NCBI GenBank assembly: GCA_034766995.1
Contig: CM068314.1
Location: 38,620,708 to 38,684,707 of the forward strand
Origin: Acanthacorydalis orientalis
Taxonomy: Eukaryota > Arthropoda > Insecta > Megaloptera > Corydalidae
Reading direction: 5' to 3'
DNA: 64,000 bases
Shown here: positions 48,741 to 60,371 of the stretch, one piece after another
Layout: every line of letters starts with the position of its first letter
How positions within the stretch are numbered: position 1 is the first letter of the stretch
Notes under the pieces: model-generated
Databases searched by the model: none
What the model was told of the DNA's origin: nothing
What the model saw: the letters and a program-made list of their open reading frames with translations, nothing else
Program-made: the position numbers and the translations under genes

Positions 48741-49195
48741 TTACCAGTAAACTAATATTATGAGAAGTACATAATATTCCCATTATATTATATACATAAT
48801 TTTCGGTTGACTGGTCCGACTATCTATTTAACATTTCTACCATTACTGCTGATCTTGCTTTCTAAAAAAGTGATTTCTTGCTAAACTTGATTACCCAACT
48901 TTGTCTATGTTTGCTCCTTATTATACCTACTACAAATTAATATTTTAGTTATGTCCTTGTTTATTGTCATATATAGTAGTAATAGTATAGTATATTTATT
49001 TAATATTGTATTCATCTTTATATTTTACAGAATATATGTTTACAACGAGTATACACTGAAGCTTGTCCTATACTAAAAACATATGTGTGTATATAAAACT
49101 ACACATAGAGTTAATATTTGATTGCATATTTATCCTAAATTATATATTCTTATTAATTAACTCAAACGCTATTTATGCATATTCTGCATTTTTTG
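48741..49195. other. AT-rich DNA between LINE fragments
   Basis: Nothing recognised with confidence. It may be LINE-derived sequence too decayed to read. Confidence 0.35.
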
Positions 49196-49199
49196 TATA

Positions 49200-49420
49200 G
49201 AATTTGAATACAACTTCTGATACATATAATCTATTTTTATATTAGGTAAGAGTCTGTTTCCAACTTCACTGGTACCTTTACAATCGACTATTAAGTGTTC
49301 TTTATTGACGTCACCTTCACACAGAAAATATTTGTCCTTAAGCACTTAATTTTTCGTTACCATTTTCATGCTCCCAAAATGAACATGTTCATAGTTAATT
49401 TCTACTTCGAACGGAAAATT
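49200..49420 (-). pseudogene. Possible LINE C-terminal zinc-knuckle fragment
   Basis: On the minus strand an open piece reads DKYFLCEGDVNKEHLIVDCK followed by GTSEVGNRLLPN. The spacing C, then EH...DC resembles the C-terminal cysteine-histidine motif after the reverse transcriptase of several LINE clades. It stops at a TAG about 25 residues later. It is short and unconfirmed. Confidence 0.3.
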
Positions 49421-49890
49421 TTATGATTCGATTCTTTCTGATACTTCTTATATTAATTACGTCTTCCCATATTATGGGTTCTAATATTACTTAATCAATC
49501 ACACTTGATCCTTTTTGAGACATCGACATGAATTTCTTTCCTTTGTCTCCATCATTTCATGCATTCCGTATAATTAAATTGAATTATTACATAATTCAAG
49601 CATTTTTTTTGCCATTCTGGTTTATTGTTTTATCTTTACTATATATTTTGTTTATATTACCACCGTTAAATAGTCTAGGAATGTCTGCCAGGTTATACAT
49701 CATTTATTATTACTTTTCATTTTTTCAGTTCTGGCATGTCAGTCTCCTAACATTATTATATTAGAGTTTGAAAAATTTTCTTCATTGTTTGGATTTCTAT
49801 ATCTAGATCGCTGAAAAAATTTCGATTTGTATACACGGACAATTGTGCTTGTTGTATCAAATTATAATGTTCGTATCAACATTATCTAAT
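49421..49890. other. Possibly LINE-derived, otherwise uninformative
   Basis: The 78-residue hydrophobic plus-strand frame at 49528-49764 is not supported as a gene. On the opposite strand, ETDMPELKK and KVIINDV can be read around 49735, hinting at more decayed LINE sequence. Confidence 0.2.
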
Positions 49891-49891
49891 T

Positions 49892-49896
<5 letters not shown>

Positions 49897-49977
<81 letters not shown>

Positions 49978-49978
49978 A
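49897..49978. repeat. (TA)n microsatellite
   Basis: About 80 bases of TA with one TGTATA break near the right end. Confidence 0.95.
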
Positions 49979-50955
49979 TACTTGTACAATATTATATGGA
50001 ATAATTATTGCTATTAACCTAACCAAATTCATTTTAAAACATAAAATATTACTCAAAACATACGTTTAACATGTACAAATGAACATTACTGTTGAGTTCT
50101 GAACGCGCGATCATAAATATTATTCCTGTTAGTTATAAACGTGAGTAACGTTTGACATTCATTACCTCGTCTATTTTTCTTATTTCTGCTTTTATACGCT
50201 TTCAACATATAAACATAAATATACGTTCTTCAAAATTGAATATAAAACATAAAAAATAACTTGTAAACCGCAAATTTAAAGATTATATTGCTAATAGTTC
50301 AATAGCAACGACCTATTTCATATTTTCAGTCATAAAAATATGTTTATTAGAACAAATATGTAGAAAACAATAGCATTCCCATTATCGTCATTCATTTTTT
50401 AAGCCATCAAAGAAAGCGCCATATAAATGCATTTTATTAGTCTCCATTTGATAATAGAGTTCAATGTAAACTTTGGTAAATATTTTTAATTTAGTAAATG
50501 ATTTTTATTGAAAATTATTACCTAAAATGTATTTTTTTCTAAATCAAGGATGGTGAACCAATAACTTGCTTTTCCAGAATAATGTGTGACATCATTTGAG
50601 ATGAAAAAAAAACATAAATCTATTAAAAAAGATATACAAATAAAACGGAAGAAAATAAAGATCACTATACATGAAATGCATATTCCTAAAAAGAAAATTT
50701 ATTTTTCAGGCAGTGACTTTCAGAATAAATCTTCATTTGTATTTATTAATGAAAATTATTACCGAAAAAAAGTATTTCAATATACCATATAAAACAAATT
50801 ACAATGTTATTATTAAATGCTTGTTCCAACCAGATTCTTACAATTAAATCAGCTAATATTTCTTTTAATTATAAACGCAAGGTCACTTTAACCAATGAAA
50901 AAATAGATAAATTAATTTAACTTAATTTTATTACTAGTTTCACGACCATTATATT
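49979..50955. other. AT-rich non-coding DNA
   Basis: No supported gene. The 68-residue lysine-rich frame at 50586-50792 has chance-like composition. Confidence 0.5.
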
Positions 50956-50959
50956 ATTT

Positions 50960-51105
50960 AAAAAGACAAATTGACGTTATAAATGTTCTTATTTCGAAAC
51001 TAACTTGTCCGACTTCTTTTAATATTTCAGTACGAGCATTAGGGATGAAATGTCTGTTGAATACAAAACGTGCAACATCTCTTTGTATTCACTTAATATC
51101 ACGTA
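50960..51105 (-). pseudogene. CR1/Jockey-like LINE reverse transcriptase fragment
   Basis: On the minus strand, RDIK, a stop, then IQRDVARFVFNRHFIPNART and EILKEVGQVSFEIRTFITSI. This matches the conserved thumb segment LE-VQRRAARFV-x-NR followed by T-EIL-ELGW-SLE-RR of CR1- and Jockey-type LINEs. Only about 48 codons remain and there is one stop. It belongs to a different LINE lineage from the RTE-like copies at 2475-2975 and 42716-43480. Confidence 0.6.
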
Positions 51106-51475
51106 CTTTAATAATAGAGTACCGTTTATAATGACATTACTTAAATAGACAAATATGTTCATTAAAAAAGGCAGAGTTATATCAAAATATGTGCAGATTA
51201 ATTTATTAGATCAAATAATAAATTCAAAAATGAAATCGTTTTTTATAAATCTTAATTTAAATTTAAAATCATTTCATACAGTAGTACATTTAAACTATTA
51301 CTTAATAAAGATATATGTGCATCAAAACATATTCCAATGCTATAACTTGAAGACATAAGAGATAAGAAAAACACATTCTATACAAATTAAATCACAAGTT
51401 ATAAAAACGCATTTTACAATAACATTGTTTAATCAAAAAACCATCTTTAAATTAAATAAACCAATACTATCTTAC
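51106..51475. other. AT-rich non-coding DNA
   Basis: Nothing recognised. The frame at 51155-51358 has chance-like composition. Confidence 0.5.
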
Positions 51476-51476
51476 A

Positions 51477-51555
51477 CACACACATTCGCATAAACACATA
51501 CCCTCTCTCTCACACACACATATTTATATATAATATTTATATATATATATATATG

Positions 51556-51603
<48 letters not shown>
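51477..51603. repeat. (CA)n-(CT)n-(CA)n-(TA)n compound microsatellite
   Basis: ACACACACACATTCGCATAAACACAT, CTCTCTCTC, ACACACACA, then about 75 bases of interrupted TA. Confidence 0.95.
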
Positions 51604-51607
<4 letters not shown>

Positions 51608-53010
51608 ACTTTCGTTGGAGCAGTAATAGTTTAGAATTGTGACGTTTATAACCACTAAAGAACCTCTACCTCCATAAATCGCATTTCATGACATGGCCGG
51701 TTTCCCCAAAAGAGAAATGTCATGTTCTTACTTGAGACCTGCAATTTTACGTGGTTTCCGGTTAATAAACATATCATGTTTTTATTAATGAAAAATGTAT
51801 GAGACCAAATTATAGTTTAAATGGGCATAGTTAGATTCAAAGGCGAATATGTAAAACACTAGTCTACGTTTAACTATTGTATGCATACACATTACTCACA
51901 TATATTACATATCCTACATTTATTACAAATATTGGTTGTCATACATGGAAAAGCCAATGGCACAACGCCAGTCTATAATAATGACCCCTAACTAGTTGAT
52001 CGTTTAATCAAATTGAAGTAATAAATAGTATAAATTTATGTTATGACAACCGTATTTCATGTAAAAATAAAATATCATTAGTTTTCAATAGTTTACTTTG
52101 AAATATAACCGTTACGAATATACATTTGGACTGTAATTTTATTATTATTTTTGGAATAAAATTATTGTTAATGTTTCTGATAATTTTCACATAATTAACT
52201 TTTATGCGTGTTAAACGCATGTAAGTGATTGATGAAATGATTAATTATTATCAACTACGCAATAGGGTTTTTCAATAACCGATTGAAATATATTAATTGA
52301 ATAATCCACTTTTTATAAATTTATATTTTTAATAAGTTATTTTTTTAAAAAATGTAATATAATTATTCTTCTTACTTTATTAATTTTTTTGAGCTTTTTA
52401 ATATAATTCAAATACAAAAATATGATAATATCGTAGAATCTAATAACAATTAAAAATATATGAAATTAATAAAAAAATATTTATGAAAAAAATGGATAAT
52501 ATTAATATCAGATATACGAGTTCATGAATCTAAATGATTCTAAATCTCGTCAAATCTCGTAAATGATTCTAAATCAGCTAAAAAGTGCCAAACTTTATTT
52601 GTTATTAATTTGTCTAACAAAATTTCATCTCTATATAACACAAAAAAACAGATCAATAAGCTAAAAATAACAATATATCGTACATTAAATTAATTAACAT
52701 TTTTTAAAGTCGTAAAAGAAACATGAATATAAAAAAATATTTTTTTATGTTTTATTTAACATACATCGACGCATATCCGAAAAAATAAATATAACAATTA
52801 ATGTAAAATAAGCATTATATACTTTAAAAAAAAATACTTTTCCTTACATAAATATTAAATTACAGAAATTTTAAATGTAATTTTAACATTTTGTAACGGT
52901 ATTGTAAATTTAACGTTTTTATCTGAACTTCTCATTAAGTGAATCTCATAAAATTACTCATTTTGATAAAATTTCGTTGCTTCATAATGTAAAATTTTAA
53001 TAAAATATTG
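51604..53010. other. AT-rich non-coding DNA
   Basis: 51610-51770 is less AT-rich (TGACATGGCCGGTTTCCCC) without an open frame. A 30-bp tandem partial duplication AAATGATTCTAAATC occurs at about 52532-52575. Confidence 0.45.
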
Positions 53011-53011
<1 letters not shown>

Positions 53012-53045
<34 letters not shown>

Positions 53046-53059
53046 CATACATATATATA
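53012..53059. repeat. (TA)n-(CATA)n microsatellite
   Basis: About 30 bases of TA, then ACATACATACATATATATA. Confidence 0.95.
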
Positions 53060-53150
53060 ATATAAATTCAATTCATATTAACTTATCCATTTGTTTCATT
53101 TTGCCCTTTTATAATTCCATAATTAAATTGAAAAATGCATTTACATATTA

Positions 53151-53722
53151 TTAGGTTGACAGGAAAATAATTGATGTTAGTGTTTTCTGAATAGTAACCT
53201 TATTTTTTTCAATGAAAGTGTCGTTTCATCGTGTTCACGTTAATTTCACTTTAAAGTGTATTTTTCGGTCGGTATTTTGGTAACATCGTCTATGGTTTTA
53301 TTATTAATTTTGCTTCAAATTGGGATATTGAATTAAAGATAGAAAAGAACAAATAAAAGTAAATCATTGTATGAGTTAAACTGGATGGTAAAGCAGCAGA
53401 AATGCTCGTAAACTAAACGATGTTTTTGGTGTGAGTACTGTTAAAAAACGCACGGGGCAATGGTGATTCTAAAAATTATGTGCTAGGGACAAGAGCCTTG
53501 GAGATGAAGGTCGCGGGAGTCCTTCTCCAATTCATAACAACCAATTGAAGGCATTAGTTGAATCAGAACTACGCATAACAATTCAAGAGCTTCCACAAAA
53601 GCAAATCGTTAGTCATCCAACAGTTCTGGATCACTTAAAACATAAAATTATTAAAAATGTATATGAATTTTATTATAATAAACCAATTTATCCATCAACT
53701 TATTATTTTTCTAGCAACCTAA
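53151..53722 (+). mobile_element. Internally deleted mariner, Hsmar1-like (cecropia-type), copy 2
   Basis: A complete 572-bp unit. The left end TTAGGTTGACAGGAAAATAA and the right end TTTTTCTAGCAACCTAA are inverted copies, with TA on both outer sides (53149-53150 and 53723-53724), the target duplication expected for mariner. Inside, the 5' leader closely matches copy 1 (AAAGTGTCGTTTCATCGTGT). The transposase N-terminus is readable in pieces, ending NNQLKALVESELRITIQELP, QKQIVSHPTVLDHLKH. Then the element jumps to its 3' end, with no catalytic domain. The open frame 53545-53727 is this remnant. Compared with copy 1 the ends are better preserved. Confidence 0.85.
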
Positions 53723-53724
53723 TA

Positions 53725-55080
53725 TAATCATGTACTGAAAAATTGTCATCAATCAATTAGTATTGGAAAAATGTACTATGTGTCAATTAAAGAGACTCTT
53801 TCAGTAAAGAAGTAATAGTTTGTAAAAAATAAAGTTATATATTTATTGAAAAAAAACTTTTTCATATTTTAATTCTTTACAAAACTTCAAATAAATCTTA
53901 ATATTTGACTTTTAAAAAAAATACCATTAAATATAATTATTATTTGACATTTATACTTTTTTGAAAAGATGATTTATTTGTCTTTGGAAAATACGTCTTT
54001 TTCATAAACATAAAAATTTATGATTGATAACACTATTTTTAATGCAATAAAGATGTTAACAAAATATATACAAAATATAAACCGAGTTTAAACTTATAAA
54101 TAATACATGACTGATTGTGCATGCAAATATGTTAGAAATATAGATTCAAATTTTCGTTTTCACGGAAGCACACACATACTCGTATAAAACCACAAACATG
54201 TAACTACATAAACATGTGTATATATGTATATATTTGTACTTTCAAAAATTTTGTCAAAGGAAAATGTATATTTCTTTATATAGAGAGAGATACTTATAAT
54301 CCTCTTTTCAACAGAAATGTGATTCATTTTCATTTTTTTACAGTACAAGTACATTTTTTTAAATATACTTTTCTTACAAAACAAAACATATTAATTAATT
54401 AATATTAATATCTGTAATAAACTATAATTATAAAATAAAATTAGTAATTTTTTTTTATTCAATATTTCATACTTACAAATTTATTATAAAATTATTTAGC
54501 TCATCAGTATTTTACATATAACTTGATAAACTATAAAAAATTGCTAATCATTATACTTTTGTGCACACCAAGTCATAGTCATGTTTTAATTTTAATAATG
54601 AATTATTCCAACTTAAATTTCTTAAATGAATAATTTATAAGTAAAAAAACATCATTATTACAATATCTTAACAAAAAATATGCAAATATTGATTTATATA
54701 TATATATATATATACATATATATGTATATACGTGATGAGCACAAACAAAAATTAGCAAAAATAAAATAATTGATAAATTGTATTTCGATTTTATGCGATA
54801 CCACTCTTCAAAAGTTTTCATTAAGAAGCAGATTTATTTTAACGTTCTTTTATACTATCTTAAATCTTTTTTGAAGCTTTCTGATGTAACCTAAGAATAT
54901 ATAAACATTTATCCATATACTTTCTTTTTTATACAAGTGTATATATATATATATATAAAATTTATATTTGTATATAGAAGTGTTGTGTTTGTATTTAAAC
55001 AATGATATTATTAAAACTTCCCGTGCTATCTTTATAACAAATAGACAGAACAAACTCGCCCGTAACTCTTTATCTTAATT
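53725..55080. other. AT-rich non-coding DNA
   Basis: No supported gene. Short (TA)n tracts lie at 54697-54731 and 54939-54957. Confidence 0.55.
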
Positions 55081-55084
55081 CATT

Positions 55085-55350
55085 GTCTCTGTACGGTAAA
55101 CAAAAATAAACGTTTCGTATATTTGCCGAGTACTGTTCACGTCATTACGGGACGAGAAGTTTTGGAAAGTCGCACTTTACTGTCCAGTCTTTTGGCTACT
55201 TCACACACCACCATTTGCTACTACATCATCTTTATACAGAGTTCCTTTTATCTTTCGCAAACATGTTCAAAAGTAAACAAAAGCACAAGACGTACGAACG
55301 TGTTCACATCTGTTCTATTGTGCTATAGGCACTGTTTGTTTTATGTTGGT
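55085..55350. other. GC-richer patch, unidentified
   Basis: A sharply bounded stretch with CpG words (TTGCCGAGTACTG, TTACGGGACGAGAAG, ACAAGACGTACGAACGTG). A 77-residue plus-strand frame (55123-55356) covers it, with serine, threonine and leucine-rich sequence (SRTLLSSLLATSHTT) but no recognisable motif. It could be a promoter with a 5' exon, or old repeat sequence. Confidence 0.25.
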
Positions 55351-55922
55351 TCATAAATGAATCTCCTTTATTAGTTCATGGTTCTTTCAGTGACCAACAA
55401 TATCAAATAAAATCTATACCGTTTCATCGTTTTTATTATTATTTTTTTATTTACTACAATAGAACCCTTCTTTGCAATAAAATGAAAGTACAGACAAAGT
55501 AAGAATATGAGTTTTTACTGAACTGATTAGTGAAAGATTTTTTAATATAAAATTAGCAATATTTCTGTTATTGTTTCCTTAAATATTCACTTTACAATCG
55601 TCTTTATTATTTTTTTTCTCGTAACACTTTGTAAGCGTTATTTTATTAGTTGGCATTTTTATTCTTTTCTACATAAATATAATTAAGTGCAATAACCATT
55701 CACAGACATTTTATAAACTTAAATATTATCATATAAATATGTACAGCTTTATATACTCTTACATTTTAAATAAATATCGGTTCAATTTCCTTAAATTTCG
55801 TAATAAAAACTATAGCTTTAATTTTTTAATTCAAAAAATTTCAAATATTAAAAATTAACTTGCACGAAATGATTAAAATGTATATACATTTGAAAACAGT
55901 GAAACAATAAATAAGTTTCTTG

Positions 55923-55926
<4 letters not shown>

Positions 55927-55964
<38 letters not shown>

Positions 55965-55975
55965 GTATTTATATG
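55927..55975. repeat. (TA)n microsatellite
   Basis: Alternating TA ending in TGTATATGTATTTATATG. Confidence 0.9.
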
Positions 55976-56655
55976 TACGTTTGTGTATTTGTGTAAATGA
56001 AAATTATATTGTTTATGTGAAAGAAGCGTGGAACAACAAAGTTTATATTTTATAACTAGAGCCATTTTAATATTTTCACTTTACTAAAATGTAAATAATT
56101 CACACATTACTTCTCTAAATTGATTTCATTTATGTATATAAACTATCATAGATTGAATATTTACGAGAAAATTGTCACATTATCAATATTAATTGTTCTT
56201 AATCCTAATTCACGGTCTTTATTTTGAATTATGAGTTTTCCTGTAAATATGATTGTACTTTTTTAAATTGAAATTGAAACTAAAATGAATTATAAAATAC
56301 AAATCATTTCAAATAGAAAATAATTTTCATAGAAAAGAATAATTAAATTCTGTTGGAGAACTAACTGATCAAAATCATAACATTTTACTCCAAGTTTTCC
56401 GAAATAATTGAATTTATATTGGCCTTACAAATAAAATTAGTAAAATAAATAAAAACATAGATTAAATTTGGGTATGGAATAATAAAAGCAGAAATATATC
56501 GTTATTTATAATGAAAATAAACTACTATGATGATATATTTTTGTTGTAATCTCAAAATTAAAATTGTGTCACTTTTTAGAAAAGTCGGTCATGTATGTTT
56601 AATCTATTTTTTGCTGAATTACTTTACGTTAATGTTCATTACTTCTGAATATATA

Positions 56656-56663
<8 letters not shown>

Positions 56664-56690
<27 letters not shown>
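56664..56690. repeat. (TA)n microsatellite
   Basis: Short alternating TA tract. Confidence 0.9.
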
Positions 56691-56693
<3 letters not shown>

Positions 56694-58179
56694 CCTGTTC
56701 CAGTATTAAAAATATTATTTAAGTTATGAAAAATGAATTTAATATTTCTTTCTATGGTAAATTTTTTAAATTTAAATATGTGTTTAAATATAAAATATGT
56801 GTTTCTTGTCAATTATTTTTATAGTTAGGTATTTTTTAAAAATTATAATACACATTTGAATAAAGTTACATTTGTATTTTATAGTTTAAAAAATTTATCG
56901 TTTTAAATTTAAAAATATAATATGAAATTTGTAAGTAAAACAAAGACAAAAATATAAAAATATATAATACTTAATAAAAATACAAAATACTTATACTGTG
57001 TAGAATCTTTTTAAATTTTCTGTGTATCTTCTGATAAAATAACATTTACATCGAAATGCAATCCAATGTATCAAAATAGATAATAATAAATTTTTGAATA
57101 TTTTAATAAAAAAAAAATATATTGTTTGATGTACAAAAAAAATAAATTTACCAAAGTGATAATCTATAATATACACTTAAATTAATATAAGATCATTGCA
57201 CATTGTTTTATAAATTTATAAGCTATTTAATTCTATAGAACCACATTACTAATAAGTCATATTTGTAAACGCGATTGATAATTACAATATAATTTTAACG
57301 TATATATTCCATCTATTTATATATCAATCATGCATCTATGTTCATAAATCAATCTATATACTAACTCTTTAATATCCGAATAATCCTTTGTAATTTATTA
57401 TATCTCACACGTATAATTTAAAATTCAATTTTTTTTTGAATTCTATAAAGTAAATTAATTACAATAGCAAATATTTTAATCGTTTTTAGTAGACATTTAA
57501 CATTCTATATTGTATAATAACCTAATATAAATATAAAAGTTAATTTTAGAAGAAATCATGAGTAATAAATTTGTAATTATGGTAGAGAGATAACATTTGA
57601 GTACATGAAAAAATGAATATGTTTCAAAATCGATTGATTGATTACATTGCAATTCAAATTTGGATAATAAGGTATCATTTCAGTTGATTTTAAATTTTCG
57701 ATTTACTAGATATAGCGTAATACAATTTCCATTATCTGTAAATACATTAATTAAACTAACGACTGATATTCAGTGTGTGTGTGTATAATTATACGTTGAT
57801 AACAAATTTGCATAATATAAAGCAAGTATCATAAATCATTTAAGACATTTATATATTGTTTTCTACGTTGTATATTTTTTATTGAAACTTAAGCAAATGA
57901 ATATTAACTAAAGTTGTATTCTTCTTAACTGGAATTTCATTCCTTTTCCTCTTTTATTAAAACTTTTTAACTAGAAAAACTTATTTTTAAGAGAATATAA
58001 TAAACATTCATGTTTAAGATTAACGATTCTCTAGATTAAATAAACAAAATGTGGTATCAAATAAATGTGTATTTCTGCAAATAATCAAACATTTACTTTT
58101 AAATACATACGAGTGTATGTGTCTATATCTATATACTTATATATATATATATATATATAAAGAATGTGTTCGATATGAT

Positions 58180-58475
58180 CACTGAACTTACTCTGAACTG
58201 ACTATTGAATTTTATGACTTTACTCTGAATTTCTTACTCTGAACTTGTTTTTATTGAGCAACATAGAGTTAGAGTAAATGATATGAATAATGTCAAGTTT
58301 GGGTGATTTGTTTATTCGATAGCGATTGTCATAGACAAATATTCTCGAGTTAGACAAAGATGCTCGCGTTACTCTAACAAAAAGCTGAAGTAAGTTTAGA
58401 GTAACAAATTCCCTGTTCTGAACTTACTCTAAACTGTTCGACGAAAATTCCGAGTAAGTTCAGAGTACATGTCGA
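58180..58475. repeat. Cluster of direct and inverted ACTCTGAAC/GTTCAGAGT words
   Basis: At least eight near copies of a word close to GAACTTACTCTGAACT occur in both orientations, for example CTGAACTTACTCTGAACTG (58184), TTACTCTGAACTTG (58232), GTAAGTTTAGAGTAAC (58391), CTGAACTTACTCTAAACTG (58417) and GAGTAAGTTCAGAGTA (58452). The last two are near-perfect inverted copies ending in TGTTCGAC and GTCGAACAG, so they can form a hairpin. It is not a simple repeat and not coding. Confidence 0.75.
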
Positions 58476-58532
58476 ACAGAAAAGTGTAAAATTTCTTACC
58501 CAAAAGTTTGTATATATGGATTCTATATTTAA

Positions 58533-58535
<3 letters not shown>

Positions 58536-58584
<49 letters not shown>

Positions 58585-58592
58585 ATACATAT
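58536..58592. repeat. (TA)n-(TATG)n microsatellite
   Basis: About 38 bases of TA then TATG units. Confidence 0.95.
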
Positions 58593-59240
58593 ATCCCAAA
58601 ATACAAAACAAGGATCGGTGTGCTTTGTGTAAGAGAACACAAAGGGTTAAAAAACTTACCACCTTAACAATAACTCCACAAAAGCAATAGTAAATAAAAA
58701 ATCCGTGTATAACAAAGCATGCAGCGGAAGTTCTTACTTATATATTGTTATAAAACTACCAGCGTTGTAACCGTTAAATATGATTTCTTTTGATGTTTTT
58801 AAGGAATAAATATTCAAGACAATAATTTATTAAAAAATAAGAAAATATTGATTGTAAAATAAAGAGAGTAAAATATCATTTTAGAATATTGAAATAAATA
58901 TATAAAAAAATATGTAAAGTTAATTTTTTTAACAATTATTTTTAAATATATTTTTTACAGAATATTTTAATTATAAAGAGTGTTCACATATGAAAGGATT
59001 TATTGTGAATATTTAGTATGAACAATATGTGTTTAATGTATAAATAATATGTTTATATTATTTTATATAATGTGTATATATTTTATATATTTTTCTAATT
59101 ACACTTTTTCACTTAGAGTTTAATGATTAATTTTAATAACGAAATGTTTTTCAAGTAATAAAATCAACTTTTTTGGTTATTTTAATGTTAATCATTCGAA
59201 CAAATGTTTCCTATTTATATTTAACATATAGATAATTTAA
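58593..59240. other. AT-rich non-coding DNA
   Basis: Nothing recognised. Confidence 0.55.
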
Positions 59241-59245
59241 GCTTC

Positions 59246-59509
59246 TATTTAAGAAACGAAATAATTACCCAAGACAACTAAATTATTTTAAACATTCTGG
59301 AAAATGAATTAAAAAACACAGTTCTTCTGAATAACATTCTTTCTGCAACTTTTTTTATACTTCAACAATTATTTTTTTTTTTTAAAAAAAAAACAAACAA
59401 AAAAGTTGTGGAAAGAATGTTATTCAGAAGAACTCTATATTTTAATTCATTTTCGTGGAATGCTTAAAATAACTTATTTGTCTTGTGTAATTATTTCGTT
59501 TCTTAAATA
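59246..59509. repeat. Foldback element with about 112-bp arms
   Basis: The left arm (59246-59357) and right arm (59398-59509) are inverted copies, about nine in ten positions identical by eye. Shared words are TATTTAAGAAACGAAATAAT, AAAATGAATTAAAA and GTTCTTCTGAATAACATTCT. The 40-base loop is an A- and T-run that can itself pair. Transcription through it would give a long double-stranded hairpin. It could be a foldback or MITE-type transposon. A TA pairs at the outermost position, but no longer flanking duplication was seen. Confidence 0.85.
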
Positions 59510-60005
59510 AACACAATTAATACAATTTAATAGAATTCGTTATAAAAATTAACATTGCTAATAACAAATATTCAAAATTACTAATAGTAGTATACGAGTA
59601 CTTCACAATAAATACTTATGGAACATATTTACACCTTCAAATTATTTATGTATATTTATAAAAAGAGTAATTAAGTGTTAAAATTATTGTTATCGATTGC
59701 TAAATACGCCGTAATGTTATTCAAAACAAAAAAAAATTGAAGGATGTGTACGATTTAAATATAATAAAATTAATTTACAATAAACTAAAACAACTACATT
59801 AAAACCCAAAAAAATGAAAGCACCTAAAAATAGAGAATATATTTTTAACTTTCGAAAATATAATTACATTCAAAAATTAATACTTTCAAAATGTTTACCC
59901 ATTACTCTTTTATACGAGTATCATGCGATACTAAAAATACAGGAATATAATAAAATTAAATGTTCCTTTCTCATATTTTACATTATAAATATATATTAGA
60001 ATATA
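59510..60005. other. AT-rich non-coding DNA
   Basis: Nothing recognised. The frame at 59814-59999 is chance-like. Confidence 0.5.
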
Positions 60006-60008
60006 ATA

Positions 60009-60030
60009 TGTATATATATATATATATAGA

Positions 60031-60074
<44 letters not shown>

Positions 60075-60090
60075 TATATATGTATATATA
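60009..60090. repeat. (TA)n microsatellite, interrupted
   Basis: TA tracts broken by GATGCA, TGCA and TGTA. Confidence 0.95.
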
Positions 60091-60337
60091 ACATATAAAT
60101 ACAAGTACGTAATCATTGTTAAAATTTAAGAAAATCACAAATTCAAAAATTGTATATTAAATTTTCGTCGACGCTTTTATTCATAAAAAGATCAAATGAT
60201 TTATTTATAATTCTTATACGTAATAAATGTTAATTGTAAATAAATCAATAAAACTTTATTTTCTTTTTCTACTGAATATTAAATTTGAAAGATATCTTGA
60301 TTTATATCGCCTATATAAATATTTATGTATCTCCTTT

Positions 60338-60371
60338 CTCTCTCTTTATATATATATATATATATATATAT
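60338..60371. repeat. (CT)n-(TA)n microsatellite
   Basis: CTCTCTCTTT followed by about 24 bases of TA. Confidence 0.9.

Larger units (their letters stand above)
55351..58110. other. AT-rich non-coding DNA
   Basis: Nothing gene-like. TA-rich tracts at 55927-55975 and 56664-56690 produce spurious open frames. Confidence 0.55.

Noticed and set aside
49528..49764. 78-residue hydrophobic plus-strand frame as a membrane protein
   Set aside because: The opposite strand carries hints of LINE sequence, and the frame lacks a supported start and any family resemblance.
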